DNA of 28,781 nucleotides from NCBI GenBank assembly GCA_040775095.1, contig JAXGTD010000042.1, positions 1 through 28,781 of the forward strand, given 5' to 3'. Shown piece after piece: positions 8,043-16,865 of this stretch. The number at the start of each line of letters is the position of its first letter. The stretch's first letter is position 1. A program made the position numbers and the translations under genes. The DNA is from JAXGTD01 sp040775095 (GTDB lineage: Bacteria > Pseudomonadota > Gammaproteobacteria > Chromatiales > Chromatiaceae). The notes beneath the pieces are model-generated. The model ran no database searches and was not told the DNA's origin. It saw nothing but the letters and a program-made list of their open reading frames with translations.

Positions 8043-8324
8043 ATGTTGGATCCGAAGCAGCTCGATGACCTGGCGCGCCGGTTGGCCGCGGGGATGCCGA
8101 AGGAAGTACATCTGTTGCAGGAAGAGCTCAGTGGCGGTTTGCGCGCCACGCTGGAGGCGGGTCTGTCGCGGCTCGATCTGGTGACCCGCGAGGAATTCGA
8201 TGTCCAGGCAGCCGTGCTCGCCCGCTCCCGCGCCAAGCTCGACGCGCTGGAGACCCGCGTGGCAGGGCTCGAGACCCTGCTCGCCGACGATGCGCTCCAG
8301 AGTGGAGCCCAGTCCGATCGCTGA
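8043..8324 (+). CDS. ubiK: Ubiquinone biosynthesis accessory factor UbiK (YqiC/BMFP family)
   Basis: A 93-residue soluble accessory protein that helps the ubiquinone-synthesising Ubi complex, working with UbiJ. Seen: MLDPKQLDDLARRLAAGMP at the start, LSRLDLVTREEFDVQAAVLAR in the middle and a C-terminal coiled coil (SRAKLDALETRVAGLETLL), which together are diagnostic of the family. The start has GGAGGAGG ahead of it; the open frame upstream to 7878 has no coding character. It is the first gene of a compact plus-strand run with comM, yheS and the DUF2939-like gene. Confidence 0.93.
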   Translation: MLDPKQLDDLARRLAAGMPKEVHLLQEELSGGLRATLEAGLSRLDLVTREEFDVQAAVLARSRAKLDALETRVAGLETLLADDALQSGAQSDR

Positions 8325-8337
8325 TCGGTAGCCAGTC

Positions 8338-9870
8338 ATGGGTCTTTGCGTCCTGCACAGCCGCGCCCGTGACGGCATCCACGCCCCGGCGGTCACGGTC
8401 GAGGTCCACGCGGCAGGCGGACTGCCCGCAATGGCCATCGTGGGTTTGCCGGAAATGGCGGTCCGAGAGAGTCGCGATCGCGTGCGCGGCGCCCTCTATA
8501 CCGGTCGGTTCCAGTTCCCTCGCGGGCGCGTGACCATCAATCTGGCCCCGGCGGACTTGCCCAAGGAGGGCGGACGGTTCGATCTCCCGATCGCACTCGG
8601 CATCCTCGGGGCGTCGGGCCAGATCCGAGGCGACCAGCTCGGACGTTACGAGTTCATCGGCGAGCTGGCATTGACCGGCGGCCTGCGGCCGGTGAACGCG
8701 GTATTGCCTGCCGCGCTCGCGGCGCGTGCCGCCGGGCGTGCACTGGTGCTGCCCCGTGCCAACGCGGAGGAGGCAGCGCTGGTCAGCGCCCTGGGCATCC
8801 ATGCGGCGGATCATTTGCTGGAGGTCTGCGACCATCTCAACGCCCATGCCCAGCTGCCCCTGTTCGAGGCATCGGCGGTGCGCCAGCAGCCCCCGATCTA
8901 CCAGGACCTTGCCGACGTGCGCGGCCAGGAGCACGCCAAACGCGCGCTGGAGATCGCCGCCGCCGGCGCCCACAGCCTCTTGTTTGTCGGTCCACCCGGG
9001 ACCGGCAAATCGATGCTCGCCAATCGGCTGCCGGGCATCCTGCCGGCACTCTCGGACGACGAGGCGCTCCAGGTGGCCGCCATCCGCTCGGTCAGCGGTC
9101 AGGAGCGGCTGGATCCGCGGCGCTGGCGCACGCGGCCGTTCCGCGCACCGCACCACACCGCATCGGGCGTCGCGCTGGTAGGCGGCGGCAGCAACCCGCG
9201 GCCCGGCGAGATCTCACTGGCGCACATGGGCGTGCTCTTCCTCGACGAGCTCCCAGAGTTCGACCGGCGTGTGCTCGAGGTCCTTCGTGAACCCATGGAG
9301 TCCGGCCATATTCTGGTCTCCCGGGCGGCACGCCAGGCCGAGTTCCCCGCGCGCTTCCAGTTGGTCGCGGCCATGAATCCCTGCCCGTGCGGCTATCTCG
9401 GCGACGACAGCGGGCGCTGCCGCTGCACGACAGAACAGGTCGCGCGCTATCGAGCGCGGATCTCCGGGCCATTGCTCGACCGCATCGACATGCAGGTCGA
9501 GGTGCCGCGCCTGCCACCGGAGCGACTCAGCGCGGCGTCGCCGGGCGACGCCGAGACCAGTGCTCAGGTGCGCGATCGCGTCGACGCCGCCCGCGCGATC
9601 CAACAGCAGCGCGCGGGAAAGCCCAACAGCGCGCTCGGCGCATCGGAGATAGAGCGTGATTGCCACCTCGACCAGGCAGGGCGTCGGCTGCTGACCCACG
9701 CATTGCAGCGTCTGGCCCTGTCCGCGCGCGCCTACCATCGGATACTGAAGGTCGCGCGGACCATCGCCGATCTCGCCGGCCACGACGCCCTCACGACGAC
9801 CCACATCAGCGAGGCCATCGGTTACCGTCGCCTCGACCGCGGCGGCGCCAGCCGCCAAGGGGTCAACTGA
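8338..9870 (+). CDS. comM: ComM/YifB-type Mg-chelatase-like AAA+ ATPase
   Basis: A 510-residue hexameric AAA+ helicase. In naturally competent species ComM promotes branch migration during integration of transformed DNA. Seen: an N-terminal Lon-protease-like S5 domain (VEVHAAGGLPAMAIVGLPEMA), Walker A GPPGTGKSM near residue 220, Walker B GVLFLDELPEF near 300, the AMNPCPCGYLGD zinc-like loop and the C-terminal Mg-chelatase region with LSARAYHRILKVARTIADLAG. It starts 13 bases after ubiK and ends two bases before the next start. The comM-ubiK-glnK-amtB neighbourhood also occurs in Pseudomonas as I recall. Presence of comM alone does not prove competence. Confidence 0.94.
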   Translation: MGLCVLHSRARDGIHAPAVTVEVHAAGGLPAMAIVGLPEMAVRESRDRVRGALYTGRFQFPRGRVTINLAPADLPKEGGRFDLPIALGILGASGQIRGDQLGRYEFIGELALTGGLRPVNAVLPAALAARAAGRALVLPRANAEEAALVSALGIHAADHLLEVCDHLNAHAQLPLFEASAVRQQPPIYQDLADVRGQEHAKRALEIAAAGAHSLLFVGPPGTGKSMLANRLPGILPALSDDEALQVAAIRSVSGQERLDPRRWRTRPFRAPHHTASGVALVGGGSNPRPGEISLAHMGVLFLDELPEFDRRVLEVLREPMESGHILVSRAARQAEFPARFQLVAAMNPCPCGYLGDDSGRCRCTTEQVARYRARISGPLLDRIDMQVEVPRLPPERLSAASPGDAETSAQVRDRVDAARAIQQQRAGKPNSALGASEIERDCHLDQAGRRLLTHALQRLALSARAYHRILKVARTIADLAGHDALTTTHISEAIGYRRLDRGGASRQGVN

Positions 9871-9872
9871 CC

Positions 9873-11798
9873 ATGCTGCAGCTCACCGACCTGGAACTGC
9901 GCCGCGGCGGGCGAGCGCTGCTCGAGGGCGCAAACCTGCGCGTCTATCCGGGGCAGAAGATCGGCGTTGTCGGCGCCAATGGTTGCGGCAAGTCGAGCCT
10001 CTTCGCGCTGCTGCTTGGCGAGCTCACACCTGATAGCGGCGATCTGGCGCTGCCCGCGCACTGGCAAGTCGCGCACGTCGCCCAGCACACGCCCGGCGGG
10101 GACCGCCCGGCAATCGAGCTCGTCATCGACGGCGACGCCGAGCTACGCCAGGTTCAGCGTCAGCTCGGCGAAGCCGAAGCGGCGGGCGACGGTCTACGCC
10201 AGGCGGAGCTGCACGGACACCTCGAGCAGATCGGCGGCTACGAGGCCGAGAGCCGTGCGGCGCGACTGCTTCACGGCCTGGGCTTCGCGGTCGGCGAGGA
10301 ACGCCGGCCCGTTGACAGCTACTCCGGCGGCTGGCGCATGCGCCTGGCGTTGGCGCAGGCACTGATGTGCCGCTCCGATCTGCTCTTACTCGACGAACCA
10401 ACCAACCACCTCGATCTGGACGCCGTTATCTGGCTCGAGTCCTGGTTGCGCGATTACGCCGGGACGCTGCTGCTGATCTCCCACGACCGCGATTTCCTCG
10501 ACGCCGTCGTAGACGCCATCTGCCACTTCCAACAGGCGCGAATTCGTCTCTACAGCGGCGGCTACTCTGCGTTCGAGCACCAGCGCGCCGAGCAGCTCGC
10601 CCAGCAACAGTCGGCGTTCGAGCGCCAGCAGCGCGAGATCGCGCACGTGCGCGACTTCGTCGACCGCTTCCGCGCCAAGGCCACGAAGGCCCGTCAGGCG
10701 CAAAGCCGGCTCAAGGCGCTGGAGCGCATGGAGTTGATCGCCCCCGCGCACGTGGACTCCCCGTTTCGGTTCAGCTTTGCCGCTCCCGGGCAGCAACCCA
10801 ATCCGTTGTTGCAGCTCGAGCAGATCAGCGCGGGTTACGGCAACCGAACGGTGCTGCAAGACCTGTCCATGAGCCTGAGACCGGGCGAGCGCATCGCGCT
10901 CCTCGGTCCAAACGGGGCTGGGAAATCCACGTTGATCAAGCTCTTGGCGGGCCGCATCGCCCCTTTGCGCGGCCAGCGCACACCGGCCCAGGGGCTGCGA
11001 ATCGGGTATTTCGCCCAGCACCAGATGGATCTGCTGCACGCCAACGACAGCCCGCTGCAGCATGTCACCCGACTCGACCCGCGGCGGCCCGAGCAGCAGT
11101 TGCGCGACTTTCTTGGGGGCTTTGGCTTCGGCGGCGAGCGCGCGTGCGACCCGGTCGCGCCGTTCTCCGGTGGCGAGAAGGCGCGCCTCGCGCTGGCACT
11201 CATCATCTACCAACGGCCAAATCTGCTCCTGCTCGATGAACCGACCAACCACCTCGACTTGGAGATGCGCCACGCGCTCAGCGAGGCCTTGCAGGAGTAT
11301 GACGGCGCTCTCGTGTTGGTGTCGCACGATCGTCATCTGCTGCGGATCACCAGCGATACGCTGCTGCTGGTGGACGCGGGGACGGTGACGACATTCGACG
11401 GGAGCCTCGACGACTACCCGGTCTGGCTTGCCGCGCGCACTGCCACGACCCAGCCGGCGCAGGGGGCGGCGGGGACGCCTGGCGGCCGGGCCCAGGCCCC
11501 TGCCCAGGCATCCCGCAAGGAGCAGCGCCGACAAGAGGCGGCATCTCGCGTAAGGCTGAAGCCGTTGCGCCATCGGTTGCGCGAGCTCGAGGCCGAGCTC
11601 GGCCGCCTCAACCACCGGCGCGATGAGTTGGAGCAGGCGCTTGCGGAATCGACCCTATACGAAGACGCCGCCAAGCCCCGCCTGCTCGCGTTGCTCGCCG
11701 ACAAGCAGCGCGTCGACCAGTCCTTGGATGAGACCGAGGAGGCCTGGCTCGATGTCAGCGAGAAGATGGAGCGGCTTATGGCCACCGAGGCAACATGA
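9873..11798 (+). CDS. yheS: ABC-F ATPase, YheS type
   Basis: A soluble tandem-ATPase of 641 residues, the length of E. coli YheS. ABC-F proteins bind the ribosomal E site and relieve stalled translation; YheS itself is linked to nascent-chain stalling. Seen: Walker A GANGCGKSS (about residue 33), signature YSGGWRMRLALAQAL, LLLLDEPTNHLDLD, the linker motif DRFRAKATKARQAQSRLKALERMELI, second Walker A GPNGAGKST (about 347), SGGEKARLALAL and a second DEPTNHLDLE. The C-terminal extension is a charged coiled coil after an Ala/Gly/Pro-rich hinge. The start chosen (MLQLTDLELRRG) matches the family start and has AAGGGG upstream; an open frame from 9660 is overlap with comM. Confidence 0.95.
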   Translation: MLQLTDLELRRGGRALLEGANLRVYPGQKIGVVGANGCGKSSLFALLLGELTPDSGDLALPAHWQVAHVAQHTPGGDRPAIELVIDGDAELRQVQRQLGEAEAAGDGLRQAELHGHLEQIGGYEAESRAARLLHGLGFAVGEERRPVDSYSGGWRMRLALAQALMCRSDLLLLDEPTNHLDLDAVIWLESWLRDYAGTLLLISHDRDFLDAVVDAICHFQQARIRLYSGGYSAFEHQRAEQLAQQQSAFERQQREIAHVRDFVDRFRAKATKARQAQSRLKALERMELIAPAHVDSPFRFSFAAPGQQPNPLLQLEQISAGYGNRTVLQDLSMSLRPGERIALLGPNGAGKSTLIKLLAGRIAPLRGQRTPAQGLRIGYFAQHQMDLLHANDSPLQHVTRLDPRRPEQQLRDFLGGFGFGGERACDPVAPFSGGEKARLALALIIYQRPNLLLLDEPTNHLDLEMRHALSEALQEYDGALVLVSHDRHLLRITSDTLLLVDAGTVTTFDGSLDDYPVWLAARTATTQPAQGAAGTPGGRAQAPAQASRKEQRRQEAASRVRLKPLRHRLRELEAELGRLNHRRDELEQALAESTLYEDAAKPRLLALLADKQRVDQSLDETEEAWLDVSEKMERLMATEAT

Positions 11799-12328
11799 TC
11801 CCGATGACCTGGCTCCCACTGCGCAAGCACCGGCGCCGTCCCGGGTGGCATTTTCCGCGGTTACCGCGCTGGATCAGCACCCCATTGATTCTCGCCCTGG
11901 CAGCCCTGCTGGCGTGGCCGTACCTCAACCTCTGGCGCCTGAACCTGGCCGTGCTCGAGGGTCCGCCTGAGGCCTTGGCGGGACTCGTCGACCTCGACGC
12001 GGTTCGCGACGAGATCCGACGGCGGCTCAACAAGGACGCCCACAGCACCATCGGCGAGGTGTCAGACCCCTTCATCGAGTGGATCGAGCGCGGCATTCGC
12101 GAGACGGGACAGTCCGCGCTGGAGGAACAGGTCACGCTCGCCTGGCTGCGCGATCTGCTGCTCGCCCGCAGCGGCGACAACGGGGGCTTCCTGACGCGCA
12201 TCAGCTATGCCTTCTTCGTTGCCCCGAACGCACTCCTGGTGCGAGTGGGCGAGGTCGACACGGGGCCCGTCTACCTGCGCCTGCAGCCCGCACCCATCGA
12301 TTGGCGTGTCACGGCGGTCTATTACTAA
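11795..12328 (+). CDS. DUF2939-like membrane-anchored protein
   Basis: A 177-residue protein of unknown function. It has a basic N-terminus (HRRRPGW) and one hydrophobic segment (STPLILALAALLAWPYL, about residues 29-46). Then comes NLWRLNLAVLEGPPEALAGLVDLDAVRDEI, which resembles the DUF2939 start as I remember it. The C-terminus (VYLRLQPAPIDWRVTAVYY) fits the family's closing beta-hairpin. The bulk would lie outside the inner membrane. Its ATG overlaps the yheS stop (ATGA), so it is translationally coupled; an ATG three codons later is also possible. The link to ABC-F, ComM or UbiK function is not known. Confidence 0.75.
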   Translation: MIPMTWLPLRKHRRRPGWHFPRLPRWISTPLILALAALLAWPYLNLWRLNLAVLEGPPEALAGLVDLDAVRDEIRRRLNKDAHSTIGEVSDPFIEWIERGIRETGQSALEEQVTLAWLRDLLLARSGDNGGFLTRISYAFFVAPNALLVRVGEVDTGPVYLRLQPAPIDWRVTAVYY

Positions 12329-12640
12329 GGCGGGTGCCGACCGCGGTTCATGGGACGCGGTCGTCCGAGCCGTCTCGGCCCATCCCCGACGCCCCCAAAA
12401 TGCGCAGGACCCGGGCCCGATCCGCGCTGATGCACCAGCACCGTGCGGTTCTGGGCTCGCTGTCGCCACCCCCCCCAAAAAAAGCGGTTGCGGGCGGCGA
12501 TTGGCGGTCGCACATCGGCGTTTCGCGGGGTATCTTAATCTGCAAAGCTCGTCGATCGGGGTCCCACCGCCGCCTGCCTTGCGCCGGACCCCGGGTCACC
12601 ACAGGCATCCCTTCAATTGATTCAACAGCGGATACCCAGC
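12329..12640 (+). other. 312-bp intergenic leader of glgP
   Basis: No gene seen. It holds a homopolymer pair, C8 at 12469-12476 directly followed by A8 at 12477-12484. It also holds a weak sigma-70-like promoter, TTGGCG (12512-12517), 17 bases, CTTAAT (12535-12540), about 100 bases before the glgP ATG. Confidence 0.4.
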
Positions 12641-15154
12641 ATGTCGCCGTTTCAAGACCTAGCCGAAAGCAAACCCAACGAGAACCTGTTCAATCTGGCC
12701 CCACTGCCAATGACTGCCGCCGGCCTGGCGCACGATTTCCGGCACTACTACTCCCATACGCTGGGCCGCGACCGCGATTGCCACAGCACCTACTACCCCT
12801 ACAAAGCGCTGGCCATCACACTGCGCGACCGCCTGATGGAGCGCTGGAAGCGCACCCGCCACGCCCACGACCAGGCCGACTGCAAACGCACCTACTACCT
12901 CTCACTGGAATTCCTGATGGGGCGGGCGCTGAGCAATGCAGTGCTGAACCTCGGCATCGCCGATGAAACGCGGCAGAGCCTCTACGGGATGGGCCTGCTC
13001 TACGAGGAGATCGCCTCGGCGGAAATGGACGCCGGCCTTGGCAACGGCGGTCTCGGCCGACTGGCCGCGTGCTTTCTCGACAGCTGTGCGACGCTGCAAC
13101 TGCCGGTCAAGGGGTACGGCCTGCGTTACGAATACGGCATGTTCCGGCAACTGATCGAGAACGGCCGGCAGGTCGAGGAGCCCGACCATTGGCTACGCGA
13201 CGGCAATCCCTGGGAGCTCGAACGGCCGGAATACACCCAGCGCATCCGTTTCGGTGGCCGTACCGAGGAGTACAAGGATGACGCTGGGCGTTCGCACAAA
13301 CGGTGGGTCGACACCCACGACGTACTCGCGGTGCCCTACGATATCCCGATCCCGGGCTACCAGAACGACACCATCAACACGCTGCGGCTGTGGTCCGCCG
13401 CGGCCACGGACGAGTTCGACCTCGGCGAGTTCAACGCCGGCAGTTATCCGGAATCCGTCGCCGCCAAGAACGACGCCGAGCACATCACGATGGTGTTGTA
13501 TCCGAACGACGCCAACGAGTGCGGCAAAGAGCTTCGGCTGCGCCAGCAGTTCTTCCTCGCCAGCGCCAGCATCAAGGACGTGATGCGCGAGTGGATCCGG
13601 CTCCACGGGCGCGATTTCAGTCAGTTTGCCGACAAGAACTGCTTCCAGCTCAATGACACGCACCCGGCGGTGTCGGTACCGGAGCTGATGCGCCAGCTCA
13701 TCGTCGACCACCACATGGATTGGGAAACGGCCTGGTCCATCACCACACGCACCATGGCCTACACCAATCACACGCTGCTGCCCGAGGCGCTGGAGCGCTG
13801 GCCCGTGCGCCTGTTCCAGCAACTGTTGCCGCGCGTGCTCGAGATCATCTACGAGATCAACGCCCGCTTCCTGTCGCAGGTCGCATCACGCTGGCCTGGC
13901 GACATGGATCGGCAGCGACGCATGTCGCTGATCGAGGAGGGCGGCGACCCGCAGGTGCGCATGGCGTTCCTCGCCATCGTCGGCAGCTTCTCGGTCAACG
14001 GGGTGGCAGCGCTGCATTCGCGTCTGCTCGAAGAGGGGCTGTTCCGCGACTGGTACGAGCTCTGGCCGGAGAAGTTCAACAACAAAACCAATGGTGTCAC
14101 ACCCCGCCGTTGGCTTTCGATGTGTAACCCGGGGCTGCGCAGGCTGCTCGACGAGAGCATCGGCAATCAATGGGTGCACGATCTGTCACAACTGGAGCGC
14201 ATCGCGCCACAGGCCGACAATGCCAAGTTCCGCGCCCGTTGGGACGAGATCAAACGGGCCAATAAAAAGGCGCTGGCAGAGATGGTCAACCGCGTCTGCA
14301 AGGTCGAGTTTCCGCTCGATTCCATGTTCGACGTCCAGGTGAAGCGCATCCACGAGTACAAGCGCCAGTTGCTCAATATCCTCCATGTCATCCATCTGTA
14401 CACGCGCGTGAAGCGCGGCGACACCGATATCGGCACACCGCGTTGCGTGTTGATCGGCGGCAAGGCCGCGCCGGGTTACGAGATGGCCAAGCTGATCATC
14501 AAGCTGATCAACAATGTCGCCTCGGTCGTCAATGCCGACCCGGAGGTGGCAGAGCTGTTGCGCGTGGCCTTCATCCCGGACTATCGCGTCTCGGTCATGG
14601 AGGTGCTGGCGCCCGGAACCGATCTGTCCGAGCAGATCTCCACCGCCGGCAAGGAGGCGTCGGGTACCGGCAACATGAAGTTCATGATGAACGGGGCCGT
14701 GACCATCGGCACCCTCGACGGGGCGAACATCGAGATCCGCGACAAGGTCGGCGCCGACAACTTCTTTCTCTTCGGGCTCACCGCGGACGAGGTGGAGGCG
14801 ACCCGTGGCCACTATGACCCCAATGCCATCATCACCTCCGATCCCGCGCTGCTGGAGGTCATGAGCCTGTTGGAATCCGGTCATTTCTGTCAGTTCGAGC
14901 AGGGGATCTTCGACCCGATCATCAACGGGATCCGCTCCCCCCACGATCCCTGGCTCACCGCGGCGGACTTCGACAGCTATCGCCGCACACAGCAACTCGC
15001 CGCCGAGGCCTACCTGAACCGCGATCGATGGCTGCGGATGAGCATCCTGAACACGGCCCACAGCGGGTACTTTTCTTCCGACCGCACCATTGCCGAGTAC
15101 AACCAGGACATCTGGCATCTGGAGTCCATCCGACCGACCCCTGAAGGCATCTGA
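12641..15154 (+). CDS. glgP: Glycogen/starch/alpha-glucan phosphorylase
   Basis: It splits glucose-1-phosphate from the non-reducing ends of storage glucan using PLP. At 837 residues it is full length. Seen: TYYLSLEFLMGRALSNAV near the N-terminus, AGLGNGGLGRLAACFLDS, NDTHPAVSVPELMR, FNNKTNGVTPRRWL, VKRIHEYKRQLLN and the PLP-lysine motif EASGTGNMKF with K680. The start is taken at ATG 12641. A TTG at 12617 in the same frame would add eight residues but has no ribosome site; the ATG also has only a weak one (GCGGAT). It is coupled to the dehydrogenase downstream by a TGATG overlap. No other glycogen gene is in the window. Confidence 0.95.
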   Translation: MSPFQDLAESKPNENLFNLAPLPMTAAGLAHDFRHYYSHTLGRDRDCHSTYYPYKALAITLRDRLMERWKRTRHAHDQADCKRTYYLSLEFLMGRALSNAVLNLGIADETRQSLYGMGLLYEEIASAEMDAGLGNGGLGRLAACFLDSCATLQLPVKGYGLRYEYGMFRQLIENGRQVEEPDHWLRDGNPWELERPEYTQRIRFGGRTEEYKDDAGRSHKRWVDTHDVLAVPYDIPIPGYQNDTINTLRLWSAAATDEFDLGEFNAGSYPESVAAKNDAEHITMVLYPNDANECGKELRLRQQFFLASASIKDVMREWIRLHGRDFSQFADKNCFQLNDTHPAVSVPELMRQLIVDHHMDWETAWSITTRTMAYTNHTLLPEALERWPVRLFQQLLPRVLEIIYEINARFLSQVASRWPGDMDRQRRMSLIEEGGDPQVRMAFLAIVGSFSVNGVAALHSRLLEEGLFRDWYELWPEKFNNKTNGVTPRRWLSMCNPGLRRLLDESIGNQWVHDLSQLERIAPQADNAKFRARWDEIKRANKKALAEMVNRVCKVEFPLDSMFDVQVKRIHEYKRQLLNILHVIHLYTRVKRGDTDIGTPRCVLIGGKAAPGYEMAKLIIKLINNVASVVNADPEVAELLRVAFIPDYRVSVMEVLAPGTDLSEQISTAGKEASGTGNMKFMMNGAVTIGTLDGANIEIRDKVGADNFFLFGLTADEVEATRGHYDPNAIITSDPALLEVMSLLESGHFCQFEQGIFDPIINGIRSPHDPWLTAADFDSYRRTQQLAAEAYLNRDRWLRMSILNTAHSGYFSSDRTIAEYNQDIWHLESIRPTPEGI

Positions 15155-16503
15155 TGGACGACGTTGCAACGACTCCCGCCGGTCCCGACTCGGGACCGGC
15201 GAGCCTCGAGGAGATGAATCCGGAGCGGATCCTGCGCGAGCAATTCGCTCGCGCACGGGCTCACCTGAACCACATCGAGCCCGGGCTGGTGAATTTCCTG
15301 CGCCTGCCTCGGCGTACGATCACCGTGAACGTACCCGTCGAAATGGACGACGGCAGCGTGCAGAACTTCGTCGGCTACCGGGTGCTGCACAATCGCCTGC
15401 TCGGCCCGGGCAAGGGCGGCATCCGCTACCACCCGGCGGTCTCCCTGACCGAGGTCGCCGCGCTGGCGGCGCTGATGACCTGGAAGTGCGCGCTCGTCAG
15501 GGTGCCGTTCGGCGGTGCCAAGGGCGGTGTCACCTGCGACCCCAAGCAGCTCAGTGAGCGAGAGCTGCGCCACATCACGCGCCGATTCATCGCCGAGCTG
15601 GGCGACAATGTCGGCCCCTACACGGACATCCCGGCCCCGGACCTGTACACCAGTGCGCAGACGATGGCCTGGATCTACGACACCTACGACAACCTGCATC
15701 CCGGAGAGAACAACCTGCCGGTGGTCACCGGAAAGCCGCTGGAGCTCGGCGGCTCGGAGGGGCGCAACGAGGCCACCGGGCGCGGCTGTGTGCTCGCCGC
15801 CGAGCGCTGCCTGACGCTGGGCGCGGTCGCGGGGCTGACCGAGCTGAATCAGACCCGGGTCGCGGTCCAGGGCTACGGTGAGGTCGGCCGGGTCGCCGCG
15901 AGGCTGTTACGCGAGCGCGGCGCCCATATCATCGCGATCAGTGATTCGCGCGGCGGCATCCTGGCCGAGAACGGCGACAGCCTGGACCTCGACGCACTGA
16001 GCGCCCACAAGGCGGCCAACGGGACCGTGGTCGGCCTCGCCGGGAGCCGCAGCATCACCAATGCCGACCTGCTCGCGCTCGAGTGCGACATCCTCATCCC
16101 GGCCGCGCTCGGCGGGCAGATCCACTCTGGCAATGCCGAGCAGATCCGCGCGCGCATGATCGTCGAGGGTGCCAACCGCCCGACCACCCCCGAGGCCGAC
16201 GACATCCTTGCCCAAAGAGGGATTCTCGTTGTGCCGGACATCCTGGCCAACGCCGGTGGCGTCACGGTCAGCTACTACGAATGGGTGCAGAACATCGAGC
16301 ACCACAGCTGGCCGCTGGACGAGATCAATAATCGCCTGCGTGCACGGATGAACAACGCGACCGACCGCGTCGTCAATCGCTGGCGTGCGCTCCCCGCCAA
16401 CTGCCCCGACGGGCTGTTGTGCACCGACCTGCGCACCGCCGCCCTGGTGGAGGCATTGGAGCGTCTTGCCGACGTGATCGCGCAACGCGGCATTTGGCCG
16501 TAA
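15154..16503 (+). CDS. Glu/Leu/Phe/Val dehydrogenase (glutamate dehydrogenase type)
   Basis: A cytoplasmic 449-residue enzyme that reversibly deaminates glutamate (or a related amino acid) to the 2-oxo acid with NAD(P). Seen: the substrate site GPGKGGIRYHP, K111 in TWKCAL and catalytic K123 in PFGGAKGGV, PAPDLYTSAQTMAWI, and the Rossmann motif GYGEVG at 240-245. Glutamate as substrate is likely from PFGGAKGG plus overall length, but leucine or phenylalanine cannot be excluded by eye. Coenzyme choice is unclear. An unusual acidic/Pro stretch of about 20 residues precedes the core. Its ATG overlaps the glgP stop, tying nitrogen assimilation or 2-oxoglutarate supply to glycogen breakdown. Confidence 0.92.
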   Translation: MDDVATTPAGPDSGPASLEEMNPERILREQFARARAHLNHIEPGLVNFLRLPRRTITVNVPVEMDDGSVQNFVGYRVLHNRLLGPGKGGIRYHPAVSLTEVAALAALMTWKCALVRVPFGGAKGGVTCDPKQLSERELRHITRRFIAELGDNVGPYTDIPAPDLYTSAQTMAWIYDTYDNLHPGENNLPVVTGKPLELGGSEGRNEATGRGCVLAAERCLTLGAVAGLTELNQTRVAVQGYGEVGRVAARLLRERGAHIIAISDSRGGILAENGDSLDLDALSAHKAANGTVVGLAGSRSITNADLLALECDILIPAALGGQIHSGNAEQIRARMIVEGANRPTTPEADDILAQRGILVVPDILANAGGVTVSYYEWVQNIEHHSWPLDEINNRLRARMNNATDRVVNRWRALPANCPDGLLCTDLRTAALVEALERLADVIAQRGIWP

Positions 16504-16865
16504 CAGCCGGTCACAGGAATCGGGTGTGGGGCCGCCCCCGCGCCCGCGTTATAGCGCGACCGGCAACCACCCCCCATGGCCTTCAGGATCGCCAGGCGGA
16601 ATCGGGTTAGTCGAGACGGCCCGCGAACCGGAAACGTGGTTTGCGGTTCGCGCCGTATTCGGTCACTCCGGCGACGGAATATGCGCCGCCGTCCATGGGC
16701 CGGACAAGAAACGCTCTCGCGGGAGATGGGACGCATCGGCGCTGCGCCCGTGGAGGGCTAGACTTGAGCCATGGAAGCCCGACAGATCCCTCCCCGGCCG
16801 TTGGCGATCGCGGCCGGTCGGTTGCCCGTCCCCACCCCTCGGACCCGGCACGCCACGAGACGCGC
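16504..16865 (+). other. 362-bp intergenic region before the V-ATPase gene
   Basis: No gene with protein-like composition is seen on either strand, and no remnant of other V-ATPase subunits. The notable content is the 31-base palindrome at 16622-16652. The ribosome site before the ATG at 16866 is poor (GAGA). Confidence 0.5.
16622..16652. repeat. 31-base near-perfect palindrome
   Basis: CGCGAACCG (16622-16630) pairs with CGGTTCGCG (16644-16652). After one G/G mismatch the inner AAAC and GTTT pair around a GTG loop. There is no T run, so it may be an operator, a terminator of the glgP operon, or an RNA hairpin. Confidence 0.6.

Noticed and set aside
8031..8056. GTAACC upstream of ubiK as a third ECF promoter
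   Set aside because: The second box is missing at 16 bases and the sequence is part of the ubiK ribosome site and start.
12617..12640. TTG start that would lengthen glgP by eight residues
   Set aside because: No ribosome site ahead of it; the ATG at 12641 fits the family start better.
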